From: a virus
IMG/VR virus record: IMGVR_UViG_3300031524_000083
Location: 1-24,271 of that record
Direction: 5' to 3' (one strand)
Length of the DNA: 24,271 nucleotides
Numbering within the stretch: the stretch's first letter is position 1; each line of letters opens with the position of its first letter. A program made the translations under genes and the position numbers. Positions 1 through 8,195 of this stretch are shown one piece after another. Below the pieces are notes generated by a model that was given only the letters and a program-made list of their open reading frames with translations, did no database searches and was not told the origin of the DNA.

Positions 1-1
1 T

Positions 2-514
2 ATTGCAACTGGTTTTCTTAGAAATAGTTATGCACCGATCAGCGGAGTAGGCATAAATTTTATTGGGGGGTGCGGTGTTGTTATACCGGGTCTGGGTGGG
101 AGTGGGAATGGAATATTTGGGGTAGCAGGATCAGCGTCCATTGGATCAACAACTTTGGCATGGCCAGTTGCAACTGGTGGTGCCGATCCGAGCGGATTAA
201 TTAGACGATTATTATTAGATACTTCAGGTAGAACAATTACAGCAGCAGATCAATTTGGTATAAGTAGAATACTTGGAACATTATCACCACCATCATCACA
301 ACAGAATATTCCAGTATTAGCAGTTAACAATGTGGCATCTACTGATGGACAATCAGAACCAGAAATATTACTTCAAATTTTAACTGAATTAAAAATTCTA
401 AATTATTATATGTTTAACTTACCAACCCTTTTAAATGCAGGTAGTATAAATACAATTAGCGATGAACCCGGAGTTATCCGAAACCTAAATGACATTTCAT
501 CCAATTTTGAATAG
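2..514 (+). CDS. C-terminal part of a probable virion structural protein
   Basis: The frame is open from the window edge (codon at 2-4) to a TAG at 512-514, so about 170 C-terminal residues are visible and the true start lies upstream. The upstream half is rich in Gly, Val, Ile and Asn, as in phage beta-structured surface or tail proteins; the last 60 residues look helical (LLQILTELKILNYYMFNL). An internal TTG at 155 could be read as a start, but it has no ribosome binding site and the frame runs through it. The stop codon is part of the Shine-Dalgarno of the next gene (TAGGAG), so the two are in one operon. I recognise no family; the structural role is inferred from composition and context. 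Confidence 0.6.
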   Translation: MATGFLRNSYAPISGVGINFIGGCGVVIPGLGGSGNGIFGVAGSASIGSTTLAWPVATGGADPSGLIRRLLLDTSGRTITAADQFGISRILGTLSPPSSQQNIPVLAVNNVASTDGQSEPEILLQILTELKILNYYMFNLPTLLNAGSINTISDEPGVIRNLNDISSNFE

Positions 515-523
515 GAGCATAAT

Positions 524-1162
524 ATGCAAATACAAACACAGGTAGGACCAGTTGCTTCCACTACATCTATTGCCGCTGGCACAACTGTAGTAGCTAGATC
601 AGGACAACTTGGTGATTTAATTTCATCAGAATTACACGGAAGATATTATGAACAATCTTATAGACGTAATATATTCAATGCCGCTAATCAAACCGGTATT
701 GTAACTACAAACACACTGGCTGCTGCTGCTTACACTGGATTAATGTTATCAAATCCAGTTGGTTCTACAATTAACGTTGTTGTTAATAAAGCTGGTTTTG
801 GTTTTAACGTTCTTTGGCCAAACGCTTCAATTATTGCGTTGCTATGCGGTTATAACTCTTCAACAAACGTAACTCATACTGTTGCTGGCACACCACGTTC
901 TAACTTTTTCGGTGTTGGTTCTGCCGGTCAAGCATTAGTTGATACATCTTCAACTACACCATCTGCTTCAGTAATTACCCATATTCTTGGTGTTGGTTCA
1001 ACAGGTGCTTTAACTACAGAAATGGCATATGGTCCTACAATTGTAGACTTGGAAGGAAGTTTAGTTCTTCCTCCGGGAGCATGGACAGGATTTTATACTT
1101 CTGCTGTTTCCGGCGCTGCTGGTGGATTCTTTTCATTCCAGTGGGAAGAAGTGCCAGTATGA
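524..1162 (+). CDS. Probable virion structural protein, 212 aa
   Basis: The ATG is preceded by TAGGAG at a spacing of 6, overlapping the stop of the upstream gene. The protein is rich in Ala, Gly, Ser, Thr and Val with few charged residues, has no signal peptide or membrane segment, and reads as mostly beta. A C-terminal stretch with LEGSLVLPPGAW followed by an aromatic-rich strand resembles jelly-roll-like phage surface or fibre proteins. It is the last gene of its operon, followed by a strong terminator at 1190. The function is not established; a decoration, fibre or baseplate component would fit. Confidence 0.6.
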   Translation: MQIQTQVGPVASTTSIAAGTTVVARSGQLGDLISSELHGRYYEQSYRRNIFNAANQTGIVTTNTLAAAAYTGLMLSNPVGSTINVVVNKAGFGFNVLWPNASIIALLCGYNSSTNVTHTVAGTPRSNFFGVGSAGQALVDTSSTTPSASVITHILGVGSTGALTTEMAYGPTIVDLEGSLVLPPGAWTGFYTSAVSGAAGGFFSFQWEEVPV

Positions 1163-1189
1163 TTCATATACTTTTTATTCTTTAAGCTA

Positions 1190-1218
1190 AATACTCCTAG
1201 TATACTAGGAGTATTTTT
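1190..1218 (+). terminator. Rho-independent terminator, perfect 26-nt palindrome plus T-run
   Basis: Positions 1190-1215 form a perfect palindrome (arm AATACTCCTAGT) and a five-T run covers 1214-1218. It lies between the convergent genes ending at 1162 (plus) and 1252 (minus). The T-run lies on the plus side, so it mainly ends the virion operon. Confidence 0.85.
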
Positions 1219-1251
1219 ATATGCAAAATAAATAAAATATTTCCATAAATT

Positions 1252-3447
1252 TTAAATATCTAAACCTCCACATGGTCTGTAATTTCCCTTACAATTTATT
1301 AAATGAAAACGAGTCCAAATAACACCTTCGTTGTTCTTTTCAGTATCATATAAACGCGGGGCTTGAAACCTAACTGGAGTATCAAGATATTTTGCTTTTT
1401 CTGCATTAGTATAATAACCAAAAGAATTAATATTCCAAAAAGATACATGCGATGGGTCTTGAAATGCCCCTCTACCGTCGCTGCTTGGAATTTGTCCGAT
1501 GAGCCAGCCACCGGGAGCTAAAACTCTTTGCACTTCTTTCATAGTGTGAATTGAATCTTTTAGGTGCTCAAAAACATCAAATGAACGAATAACTCCAACT
1601 GAACTATCTTCAAATGGCCATTTTCCATTTAAGTCAGCGATAATATCTGCATCTTTTAGGTCAACAGTCTCATATCCAGATTTTGCAGCCATACGACCAC
1701 CAACTTCAATTTTTCGTAAATTATTCATACTTGCCCAACGTTCAACCAATCCATCAATGTATTGATCGTAAATACGATAAACATTATTTTGAATTTCATT
1801 ATTGATGTCTGGTTGTAACCATGTATTGTTTCCGTGAACTCTATAGATATACAATCCTTTATCAATATGTTTAAATTTTGTAACTTGATATAAACGACAC
1901 ATTAAATCAAGATCATCTAAAATTCTCATACCAATATTATAACCACCAATAGATTCATAAACAGATTTACGAAATGCTCTTAAATGATTGGGTGCAAACC
2001 AAATACGCGAAATACATTCCGGTGATGGTTCAAAAGAAATATGCTCATCTAGAATATGTCCTTTATATTCAACTTCTCTATATTTCCATCCATAATATTC
2101 ATTGAATCTTTCAATTTTATTAAATGCACTGTCAGCATGAATGGTATTTGAATATACAAATCCGATTTCTGGATCGGAAAAGGCGGCTTTTACATCTTCT
2201 ACAGCAGTTGGCATTAATAAATCATCATGATCTAATTCCAATAAAATATCTCCGGTTGCTCTTGCACAGGCATCGGCTTTTAAAGGACCAACCCATTTTG
2301 GCATATTATCTACAACAAATTCCTTTACTCGTGGATCGGTAAATCCAACTGGTTTACTTCCATTGTTATGAACAACTACCCATTCCCAATCAGGATCAGT
2401 TTGTTCTTGAAGACTTTTATAAACTTCCAATAAGTAAGAAGGATTGTGTGTTGGTGTAAAAATTGATACAAGATTTTTATTGGATTTATCCATTTCGTAT
2501 TTTGACTCCATTACTTCGCGAATTTGCCAATCACGATCATAACCATGAACTATAGCAAATGGTTTTAAATTTGAATTAGTAACACATTCACATCCAAATA
2601 GTGGCCCATTTGTTCCGGGAATAATAGTTTTATTATATCTATTGAATGCTATCATGTTATTTTTAGGATTATGACCATTGCTTGGATATAAAATACCGGT
2701 GTCATAATTTAATACCGGTGGATTATCTCGAACAAAAGGTCTACATTTTGCTCGTGCTGACCAAGACCAGAAAGGATGTAAACAAGCCGCAAATGATTTA
2801 TCCCAACGCGGAATATACAATGATGATTTGAATGGTTCTTGACGAAGAACATAATTTATACTGGGTTGACATGGTGGAAATGAACCATCATATTCTTTTG
2901 TGATTGCATAAACTTGCTGAAACACGTTCATCATCATTTCTGATTCTCCAGCCCATGTTCCACCATTTATTACTTCTTCATTTTTTATTTCTTCATACTT
3001 ACTATTACCAAGAATTGTTCTTGCCCATAATTGATTTGTTTCTTCTTGTTCAATTGTAACACATTCTGTTGAACCAACTAATTTATAAGAGCCTATATTT
3101 TCTTCCATCCAAACACTGGGATTAGATTGAAGAATTAAATCTTTGATATCTAACCAAAAAATATATCGAAATTCTTGATAATGCTTCGGTAAATAATCTG
3201 CCACAATACGTATGCGAGTATGAAAAAATGATTCTTGTGGGATTGGATTAGGAACATCAATTACTTCAAAACCATATTGCAATAAATATTTTCTAGTGAT
3301 AGGATGAATGTTCCATACCAACATTATTTTTCTGCCACTGAATCCACTTTTTTCAATTGAAACTAGATAGGCTTCAATACCGGGATATTTCAAAACGTAA
3401 GTTGGACCAGCCAAAACACCTAAAATACAATCATGTGTGGAATTCAT
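1252..3447 (-). CDS. Three-domain glycosyltransferase / glycosyltransferase / methyltransferase fusion, 731 aa
   Basis: Three modules can be read. Residues 1-320 look like a nucleotide-sugar transferase of GT-A type with an acidic motif WLDIKD near 98-103. Residues 325-560 are a family 2 glycosyltransferase: VSIFTPTHNPSYLLEVYKSL opens the domain, LELDHDD (about 403-409) is the metal-binding DxD-type motif, and DDLDLMCRL (511-519) is the acceptor-side acidic motif. Residues 575-731 resemble a class I SAM methyltransferase of the type 11 group (SFDVFEHLKD, then RVLAPGGWLIGQIP). The start ATG overlaps the stop of the upstream reductase gene (TAATG), implying translational coupling. A late-type promoter upstream suggests expression with virion genes; modification of virion or cell-surface glycans is inferred, and acceptor and sugar are unknown. 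Confidence 0.85.
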   Translation of the reverse strand: MNSTHDCILGVLAGPTYVLKYPGIEAYLVSIEKSGFSGRKIMLVWNIHPITRKYLLQYGFEVIDVPNPIPQESFFHTRIRIVADYLPKHYQEFRYIFWLDIKDLILQSNPSVWMEENIGSYKLVGSTECVTIEQEETNQLWARTILGNSKYEEIKNEEVINGGTWAGESEMMMNVFQQVYAITKEYDGSFPPCQPSINYVLRQEPFKSSLYIPRWDKSFAACLHPFWSWSARAKCRPFVRDNPPVLNYDTGILYPSNGHNPKNNMIAFNRYNKTIIPGTNGPLFGCECVTNSNLKPFAIVHGYDRDWQIREVMESKYEMDKSNKNLVSIFTPTHNPSYLLEVYKSLQEQTDPDWEWVVVHNNGSKPVGFTDPRVKEFVVDNMPKWVGPLKADACARATGDILLELDHDDLLMPTAVEDVKAAFSDPEIGFVYSNTIHADSAFNKIERFNEYYGWKYREVEYKGHILDEHISFEPSPECISRIWFAPNHLRAFRKSVYESIGGYNIGMRILDDLDLMCRLYQVTKFKHIDKGLYIYRVHGNNTWLQPDINNEIQNNVYRIYDQYIDGLVERWASMNNLRKIEVGGRMAAKSGYETVDLKDADIIADLNGKWPFEDSSVGVIRSFDVFEHLKDSIHTMKEVQRVLAPGGWLIGQIPSSDGRGAFQDPSHVSFWNINSFGYYTNAEKAKYLDTPVRFQAPRLYDTEKNNEGVIWTRFHLINCKGNYRPCGGLDI

Positions 3448-4349
3448 TAATTACCATCCATTTTGAAATAATTTTGATATATTTTTATATATTCTCCGAG
3501 AGCTTCTTTCCATGGTCTCATAACATTTAGTTCAAGAGTATCAAGTTTTGTAGTTAATAATTTTTCACTATCTGGTCGAGGAGCAAAATAATAATTTGAC
3601 CAATAATCAGATGAAACTTTATTTATTTTAATCTTATCTTGGAGATTTAGCAACTTTAAAAATTCAACAGCAACATCATATCTTGATGCATCCCCCTTAC
3701 ATACAGTATTAAAAGTTCCATATGTTTTTGTTTCGATTAATTTTTCTATTTGTAATGTAAAGTCTTTTACATATGTTGGTGTTCCTTGTTTATCTGTTAC
3801 TACATTTAATTCAGTTGCACCAGATTTTATTTGTTGCCAAATTTTTTGAATAAATTTCTTATCTTTAGGACCACTTCCCATACTCCACCCACATCGCAAT
3901 ACAATATGCTTTTTTGTGGACTGTGCAAATTGTTCTCCCATATATTTAGATTTGGCGTATACACAAAGTGGATTTGGATTAGCATAATCATCATAAAATT
4001 CTTGTTTACCATCAAAAATTCCGGCAGTGCTAACATACAAATATGGAACATCAAGAAGTTCAGCAAGCATAACACAGTTAGCTGATCCTCCGGCATTTGT
4101 TGTCATGGCAACATGTTGATACATTTCACAGCGTTCTAAATCTGTGTCTGCCGCTAAATTCATAATAATATCTGGTTTAAAATTTGTAACGTTTTCAAAT
4201 AAAGAGGTGTAATTGCGAATATCTTGATATTGTAGCCATCTTTCATTTACATCAATATCAGTCGCTAATATATCATGCCCTTTTGATTTAAAATAGTGAT
4301 ATACTTCTTGACCAAGCATACCGCCACAACCGATTATATATATTCTCAT
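3447..4349 (-). CDS. RmlD-like NAD(P)-dependent sugar reductase/epimerase, 300 aa
   Basis: This is an extended short-chain dehydrogenase. It has an N-terminal GxxGxxG dinucleotide motif (MRIYIIGCGGMLGQ, glycines 7, 10 and 13), NLAADTD near 64-70, STAGIF near 107-112 and the catalytic YxxxK as Tyr131-Lys135. Length and order match dTDP-4-dehydrorhamnose reductases (RmlD). I chose the ATG at 4349 because the GxxGxxG strand then begins at residue 3; a longer frame from a TTG at 4385 adds 12 unsupported residues. No clear Shine-Dalgarno precedes either start. It lies directly upstream of, and overlaps by one base, the glycosyltransferase fusion, so it probably supplies an activated deoxysugar to it. 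Substrate identity is inferred only. Confidence 0.83.
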   Translation of the reverse strand: MRIYIIGCGGMLGQEVYHYFKSKGHDILATDIDVNERWLQYQDIRNYTSLFENVTNFKPDIIMNLAADTDLERCEMYQHVAMTTNAGGSANCVMLAELLDVPYLYVSTAGIFDGKQEFYDDYANPNPLCVYAKSKYMGEQFAQSTKKHIVLRCGWSMGSGPKDKKFIQKIWQQIKSGATELNVVTDKQGTPTYVKDFTLQIEKLIETKTYGTFNTVCKGDASRYDVAVEFLKLLNLQDKIKINKVSSDYWSNYYFAPRPDSEKLLTTKLDTLELNVMRPWKEALGEYIKIYQNYFKMDGN

Positions 4350-4410
4350 AGTTATGATTATATTTGATAGTTTAGAAAATTGCAAGGAATAATTTTGATT
4401 AATTATAATA

Positions 4411-4418
4411 TATTTATC
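4411..4418 (-). promoter_or_regulatory. T4-type late promoter motif for the sugar-modification operon
   Basis: On the minus strand the sequence is GATAAATA, the same form as the motifs before the neck, sheath and tube genes. The start point would be near 4405, giving a leader of about 55 nt before the reductase ATG. Confidence 0.5.
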
Positions 4419-4453
4419 ATAAAGATATAGATTTTAGTTATTCATGATAAAAT

Positions 4454-4461
4454 AATAAATA
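4454..4461 (+). promoter_or_regulatory. T4-type late promoter motif for the membrane coiled-coil gene
   Basis: AATAAATA followed by CTATAG closely resembles the tube-gene promoter at 21198 (TATAAATACTATCAG). The expected start point is near 4467, leaving a leader of about 34 nt with a GGAG ribosome site. Confidence 0.5.
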
Positions 4462-4500
4462 CTATAGTAAGTATAATATAAATTTTCGGAGATACGCCAA

Positions 4501-5280
4501 ATGAAACTATTGTGGGCTACTGTATTGTTTTTGGTTTTATTTGTTCCAGTAACTATTGTTTATTCTCAAACAGATTTAAATAATATTAATAATAAAATAC
4601 AAAATTTAAACGATTGGAGAATTCAACAAGAACAACACAACGTAGATCAAGCTACCACCGATTCAAGAGAAAGAGCAGAAGGGTTAGCAAATTTACAAAA
4701 AGAGTTTGAAAAAATAAATTCAGAAATTGATTCACAAGGAAACACAATTAAATCATTGGATAGTTCGGTTTTACAAGTAAAATTTTTAGGTTTTCTTTTT
4801 TGCTTATTGCTTGGAGTAGCTGTTCCAATTACTATTGCCATTGTAAAAGAAAAGAAAACAACAAATGAGAAAAAAGAGTCCGATATAAAATCGTGGCATG
4901 ATAATATATTAGAAAGACTTGATGAGTTGGATAAATTTAAAATTAGCACCGAATTACAAATGCCTTTATTGATTGATCTTTCACAAAGCGTTGTAACCAG
5001 TCTTGTAAATTCATTACATCATCCCCATGATCACCATAGAATTGCCGACAATCTATTAGATAAAGTTGGTGGAGATATGACTGATGATGAAATATCTGAA
5101 TTATATTTAATTATGCTTGAACGTTCTATAGATCACAATGTTTCTCAATCAGAACAAAAAGCTGCCGCAGAATTACCAAATGCAATGAACATTGTTCAAA
5201 AATTAAAAGCAATACAACAAAAGAAAAATGATATCCCTAAAATTGATTTTAGTGTAGATGACATTTCAAATGATTTGTAA
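4501..5280 (+). CDS. Membrane-anchored coiled-coil protein of unknown function, 259 aa
   Basis: Residues 1-21 are a hydrophobic segment that reads as a signal peptide or membrane anchor (LLWATVLFLVLFVPVTIVYS). Residues 25-90 are a charged, Gln/Asn-rich predicted coiled coil. Residues about 93-115 form a second strong transmembrane segment followed by a basic stop (VKEKKTTNEKK). The remaining 140 residues are charged and probably cytoplasmic or, if inverted, periplasmic. The start is supported by CGGAG upstream. It is a single-gene transcription unit between a late-type promoter and the terminator at 5286. The arrangement would suit a late envelope protein, for example a lysis or spanin-like accessory, but no family is recognised. 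Confidence 0.65.
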   Translation: MKLLWATVLFLVLFVPVTIVYSQTDLNNINNKIQNLNDWRIQQEQHNVDQATTDSRERAEGLANLQKEFEKINSEIDSQGNTIKSLDSSVLQVKFLGFLFCLLLGVAVPITIAIVKEKKTTNEKKESDIKSWHDNILERLDELDKFKISTELQMPLLIDLSQSVVTSLVNSLHHPHDHHRIADNLLDKVGGDMTDDEISELYLIMLERSIDHNVSQSEQKAAAELPNAMNIVQKLKAIQQKKNDIPKIDFSVDDISNDL

Positions 5281-5285
5281 AATAT

Positions 5286-5314
5286 AAAATAGGCTCAGTA
5301 ATGAGCCTATTTTT
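5286..5314. terminator. Bidirectional terminator between convergent genes
   Basis: A 12-bp perfect stem (5286-5297 with 5302-5313; core AATAGGCTCA) closes a GTAA tetraloop. T-rich tracts flank it in both directions, so it can serve the plus gene ending at 5280 and the minus gene ending at 5317. Confidence 0.85.
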
Positions 5315-5316
5315 AG

Positions 5317-6135
5317 TTAGATAATTACCAAAGAAGTTCCACAATCACTGCAAAATTTATTGGTTGCTTTATTTACACGACCACATGTTATACATGTTGG
5401 TTTGTAATCAACTGTAATAGGTTCTATAACTTTTTTCTTTCCAACAGCCCCGACCAATTTAAGGACAATAACGTCTGATTGTTCACACTGGAAATCAGAA
5501 GTATTATAGAATTTTTGATTACTTATGCTTCCGGGAACAGTGATACCAGTATCATTTATATTATTATCTATAGATCGTAAACAAGATGAATTTATAGCTG
5601 ATGTTTTTTGAAAATTATCAACATCACTTTTTGGATTTGAAGAAGTTGAACAGTTCATTGCATAAATTTGATTACTGTTTTGATTTTGACATGTATTATA
5701 ATATGTAGTCCATGTATTATCACCTAATGATGGAGTTGTGGTGGTAATAATATAATTAGGCTGACATAACCATGGATTATATTGATATATTTTTTCAAAT
5801 TTATATTCAACTTTTACAAGACCATCATCTGATCCTATACCACGATGATTTTCAATATTACTTGTTCTTTCAATGAATTTAAATTTATTACCTTTTTCTA
5901 AGTTATTATTTTTTATAGATCGTTCTAGATCAAGTTGGCTATTTGGTTGTAATACTAACCAACCAGATACATCCTCGCCATCAATAGATACATGAACTTG
6001 TGCTCTCACGGAATTTAGGTTTTTAAGTAATAGGGAATATTCAGAATTGAATGGAATAGCCACTTCGCTGTTTTGTTCTCTTAAAACTTTTCCATTGACT
6101 TTAATACAAGATACAAAATTTTTATAATACATCAT
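5317..6135 (-). CDS. Late zinc-ribbon protein, probable virion-associated, 272 aa
   Basis: The C-terminus carries a four-cysteine zinc ribbon: CITC at 248-251 and CSDC at 262-265. The N-terminal 70 residues form a beta-rich segment (VSIDGEDVSGWLVLQPNSQL) of a type I associate with phage and bacterial surface proteins. The middle is Asn/Ser/Thr-rich with several further cysteines (about 135-225) and looks like a low-complexity linker. An AAGGAAT ribosome site precedes two adjacent ATGs (6135 and 6132); the first is used here. A late-type promoter lies about 100 nt upstream. Zinc-ribbon termini of this kind often mediate protein contacts rather than catalysis. The precise role is unknown. Confidence 0.65.
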   Translation of the reverse strand: MMYYKNFVSCIKVNGKVLREQNSEVAIPFNSEYSLLLKNLNSVRAQVHVSIDGEDVSGWLVLQPNSQLDLERSIKNNNLEKGNKFKFIERTSNIENHRGIGSDDGLVKVEYKFEKIYQYNPWLCQPNYIITTTTPSLGDNTWTTYYNTCQNQNSNQIYAMNCSTSSNPKSDVDNFQKTSAINSSCLRSIDNNINDTGITVPGSISNQKFYNTSDFQCEQSDVIVLKLVGAVGKKKVIEPITVDYKPTCITCGRVNKATNKFCSDCGTSLVII

Positions 6136-6231
6136 TATTCCTTCTCAGCACATCGTCTAAGTGCTCATAGTTTAAAGACGATAGGTTAAATTGTTATGTC
6201 GTGCAGTAATCATTTTACCGCAATACATATT

Positions 6232-6239
6232 TATTTATG
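6232..6239 (-). promoter_or_regulatory. T4-type late promoter motif for the zinc-ribbon gene
   Basis: The minus strand reads CATAAATA here. The start point would be near 6226, giving a leader of about 90 nt containing a weak 7-bp inverted repeat (6152-6158 with 6176-6182). Confidence 0.5.
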
Positions 6240-6243
6240 CAAT

Positions 6244-6268
6244 AAAAAAGACAGGCCGAAGCCTGTCT
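6244..6268 (-). terminator. Rho-independent terminator with UUCG tetraloop
   Basis: On the minus strand an 8-bp stem (AGACAGGC/GCCTGTCT) closes a TTCG loop and is followed by a run of six Ts. It lies just downstream of the gene ending at 6291 and ends the minus-strand accessory operon. Confidence 0.9.
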
Positions 6269-6290
6269 CTAAATTTAATTTTCTAATTTC

Positions 6291-6902
6291 TTACTTTTCG
6301 ATCTTGATTCCCTTATCCTTGGCCCATTGTTCAGCATTGATTTGAGCAGCAGCTTCGGTTGTCCATTTGTTTTTGTTATTCCAGACAACACTTACACCAC
6401 CGACATACGCATAAAAATGTGTTCCATTCGGCCACTTCTTGATTTCAATTTTCGCACCGGGAAGAATATATTGATCTATGTTTTGAATATTTGATTCTTC
6501 CATATCAGCGCCCAAAGTAAAATATCCACCCTTGTTGTTAATGTAGATCGCTCCAAATTCTTGAATAGCATTTGCCATATCTTTATATAGTTTATCGGAA
6601 ATATCACAAAACACTTCTACCATACTACGCGGGTTATCTTTATATGCTTCTGTTAAAGAAGCGCAATGAAGAAATGATGCCTCATTAGTGGACAGGTGAG
6701 GATTAAATGTTCCGCTTTCGATTCCTTGCCCCATAAGAGAAACATATTCATTGCTGTTAAGATAATTGGCAAATCCTTCGCGCAGTTTATTTTGTTTAAC
6801 ATCGTTCCAATAATAGGTTAGCTGATGAACACTGGAAATCTTGAACAAGTTTCCGTAATCAATGTCCATCTTGGGCCATTTAACTCTCGCAATAGTTGGC
6901 AT
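6291..6902 (-). CDS. Hypothetical protein, 203 aa
   Basis: The start is supported by AAGGTAA with 5 nt spacing to the ATG. The protein is soluble, with no signal peptide or membrane segment. The N-terminal half is mixed helical (VHQLTYYWNDVKQNKLREGF); the C-terminal third alternates strands and glycines (YVGGVSVVWNNKNKW) and ends in an Ala/Lys helix. It is the last gene of the minus-strand accessory run and lies directly before a strong terminator. I recognise no family or catalytic motif. Confidence 0.6.
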   Translation of the reverse strand: MPTIARVKWPKMDIDYGNLFKISSVHQLTYYWNDVKQNKLREGFANYLNSNEYVSLMGQGIESGTFNPHLSTNEASFLHCASLTEAYKDNPRSMVEVFCDISDKLYKDMANAIQEFGAIYINNKGGYFTLGADMEESNIQNIDQYILPGAKIEIKKWPNGTHFYAYVGGVSVVWNNKNKWTTEAAAQINAEQWAKDKGIKIEK

Positions 6903-6921
6903 TTATTTTACCTTTCTAAAT

Positions 6922-7179
6922 TTAGAAACTTACACCAAAACCGTTTGTAACACGAAATATTAGACAGTAAAGTCCAAATATTCCCATGATACCAGCCGCG
7001 ATAAATTGATGAAATAGAACAAAAATCAAACCTAATCCAAACAGACTTGTAATTACTGGAGCAAAAGAAAGAAATATACTTCCAATAAACAACCAGCCAA
7101 GAATATTTTTCGCGACGTTTGAACGAATAAATTCCCACAATATGATCCCAATTATAAATGCGAATATGAACTGTTTCAT
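6922..7179 (-). CDS. Small membrane protein, 85 aa, about three transmembrane segments
   Basis: Nearly the whole protein is hydrophobic: segments near 2-13, 20-46 and 50-80 could each span the membrane (for example FLSFAPVITSLFGLGLIFVL). I chose the ATG at 7179 because AAAAGGAATAAC lies directly upstream; a longer frame from 7224 overlaps the triple stop of the previous gene and has no ribosome site. It lies between small soluble hypothetical genes. It could be a host-membrane-directed accessory protein; no family is recognised. Confidence 0.6.
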   Translation of the reverse strand: MKQFIFAFIIGIILWEFIRSNVAKNILGWLFIGSIFLSFAPVITSLFGLGLIFVLFHQFIAAGIMGIFGLYCLIFRVTNGFGVSF

Positions 7180-7198
7180 GTTATTCCTTTTTTTATTA

Positions 7199-7516
7199 CT
7201 ACACAACTGGAAGTTTGTTTTCATCCAATGCTTTTTGAATCATGATATTTTGGGCTTGATATTTTTCTTCGGAAAGAAAACCTCTAGCATTCACTGGATT
7301 GTTAGAGTATATCGCATGACGATATTGAAGAATATCAATCCAATACGCACGAAATGCTTCTTCCCACGAGGCACCCTCACCCAATATCCATGAGCATTTG
7401 GATTGATATCTACCAATTTGATATTTTCTGCCAACGCGCTTAATCTTGGCATTGTAGGGGCCATCTCCCTAAATTGATTGCGCGTAAAGAAGTGCTTCTG
7501 GTTCAGTCATTGACAT
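7199..7516 (-). pseudogene. Small gene interrupted by an in-frame amber codon (15 + 89 codons)
   Basis: A GGAGG ribosome site with 9 nt spacing points to the ATG at 7516, or to an in-frame ATG at 7510, overlapping the stop of the upstream gene. The frame reads MSMTEPEALLYAQSI, meets TAG at 7469-7471, then stays open for 89 more codons (GDGPYNAKIKRVGRKYQIGR, later LGEGASWEEAFRAYW) to TAG-TAA-TAA beginning at 7201. The downstream part has no start with a ribosome site. Alternatives are a nonsense mutation, a sequencing error or suppression. A second reading with two compensating indels is also possible, because the +1 frame from ATG 7467 is open until about 7380. TAG is used as a normal stop elsewhere in the window, so general reassignment is unlikely. 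The function is unknown. Confidence 0.5.
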
Positions 7517-7715
7517 TTTTGTTAGCCTCCATAACGCTCAATTTAATAACATCAAAAACACCTTTTAGTTCCAATGCTCCAGCGCCAGCGATAAGTTTCT
7601 TTGATTCCTTGAGAGGATCATTCTCATCGATTTCATCAAGAAATTTATTTAGAAGATTGACTCGATCTTCAAGATGTTTGGTCAATGCCAAAATAATGTA
7701 ATTTTCAGTTGTCAC
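7503..7715 (-). CDS. Small helical hypothetical protein, 70 aa
   Basis: The start is GTG, overlapping the TGA of the upstream gene (GTGA), with GGGG eight bases upstream. The protein is almost entirely helical and acidic in its first half (LTKHLEDRVNLLNKFLDEID). Its last codons contain the GGAGG that serves the next gene, so three genes (7712, 7503, 7199) overlap end to end and are translationally coupled. No function is recognised. Confidence 0.6.
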   Translation of the reverse strand: MTTENYIILALTKHLEDRVNLLNKFLDEIDENDPLKESKKLIAGAGALELKGVFDVIKLSVMEANKNVND

Positions 7716-8167
7716 AGAATAATCCCCTTCTTCACCGCATCCACGGTGAACTTATAGCGAGTGCCACGAGCCGATACACCAATAACTGGATACTTGGGAA
7801 GCCTGTTTCTCAAACCAATAATCGTATACACGGTGCCGTTGATTGCACTGCGAAATTTCTTACCAAGCCAATCCTTTGGCAGACCATTGAGATAACCAAG
7901 ATTCAAATACTCACGGCTTTCCAAAGTGTCGTATGGGTCCATGCCGTTAGAAATGTCGGTAGATGCAACAGGATTGCGCCATGAGGTCTGGAGGGTAGGA
8001 GGAGCCTTGGGAACAGCCTTCAACTTGGAAAAAGTAACCTCGGTTGGGCTAAATCGCGCTCCACCATTAAAACCAATAACGAGATTATGCTTGTCGGCAA
8101 CAGCCTTGAAAGCAGTTTCAAGATCGGCACGGAGAGCGGAAATTGAAGAACGAGTAAATGAATTCAA
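7712..8167 (-). CDS. Conserved phage hypothetical protein, 151 aa, TTG start
   Basis: The start is TTG at 8167, supported by AAAGGA six bases upstream; no ATG or GTG occurs in the first 50 codons. The N-terminus is a helix (SALRADLETAFKAVADKHNL). The C-terminus has a small beta module (FRSAINGTVYTIIGLRNRLP then GTRYKFTVDAVKKG) that I associate with a widespread uncharacterised phage family. A consensus sigma70 promoter lies directly upstream, so it heads an accessory operon. Base composition is clearly less AT-rich than the tail genes. The function is unknown. Confidence 0.6.
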   Translation of the reverse strand: MNSFTRSSISALRADLETAFKAVADKHNLVIGFNGGARFSPTEVTFSKLKAVPKAPPTLQTSWRNPVASTDISNGMDPYDTLESREYLNLGYLNGLPKDWLGKKFRSAINGTVYTIIGLRNRLPKYPVIGVSARGTRYKFTVDAVKKGIIL

Positions 8168-8195
8168 CTGTGTTCCTTTCTTTGACTACAAGATT

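Noticed and set aside
1187-1193. CTAAATA late-like motif on the plus strand beside the terminator at 1190
   Set aside because: No plus-strand gene follows for over 3 kb and the motif overlaps the palindrome, whose sequence explains most of the match.
3831-4085. Plus-strand open frame antisense to the reductase (also 2124-2342, 9042-9374, 15376-15636)
   Set aside because: These lie opposite confidently assigned genes, lack ribosome sites and have composition typical of antisense shadows.
4350-4385. Longer N-terminus for the reductase from a TTG at 4385
   Set aside because: The extra 12 residues precede the canonical first strand of the Rossmann fold and have no ribosome site.
6152-6182. Inverted repeat ATCGTCT/AGACGAT in the leader of the zinc-ribbon gene as a riboswitch or operator
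   Set aside because: Only a 7-bp stem with a 17-nt loop and no other conserved element; noted only as a weak hairpin.
7199-7516. Genome-wide TAG reassignment as the explanation of the internal amber codon
   Set aside because: TAG ends four genes in the window in places where read-through would not give a sensible product; at 514 it is part of the next gene's ribosome site.
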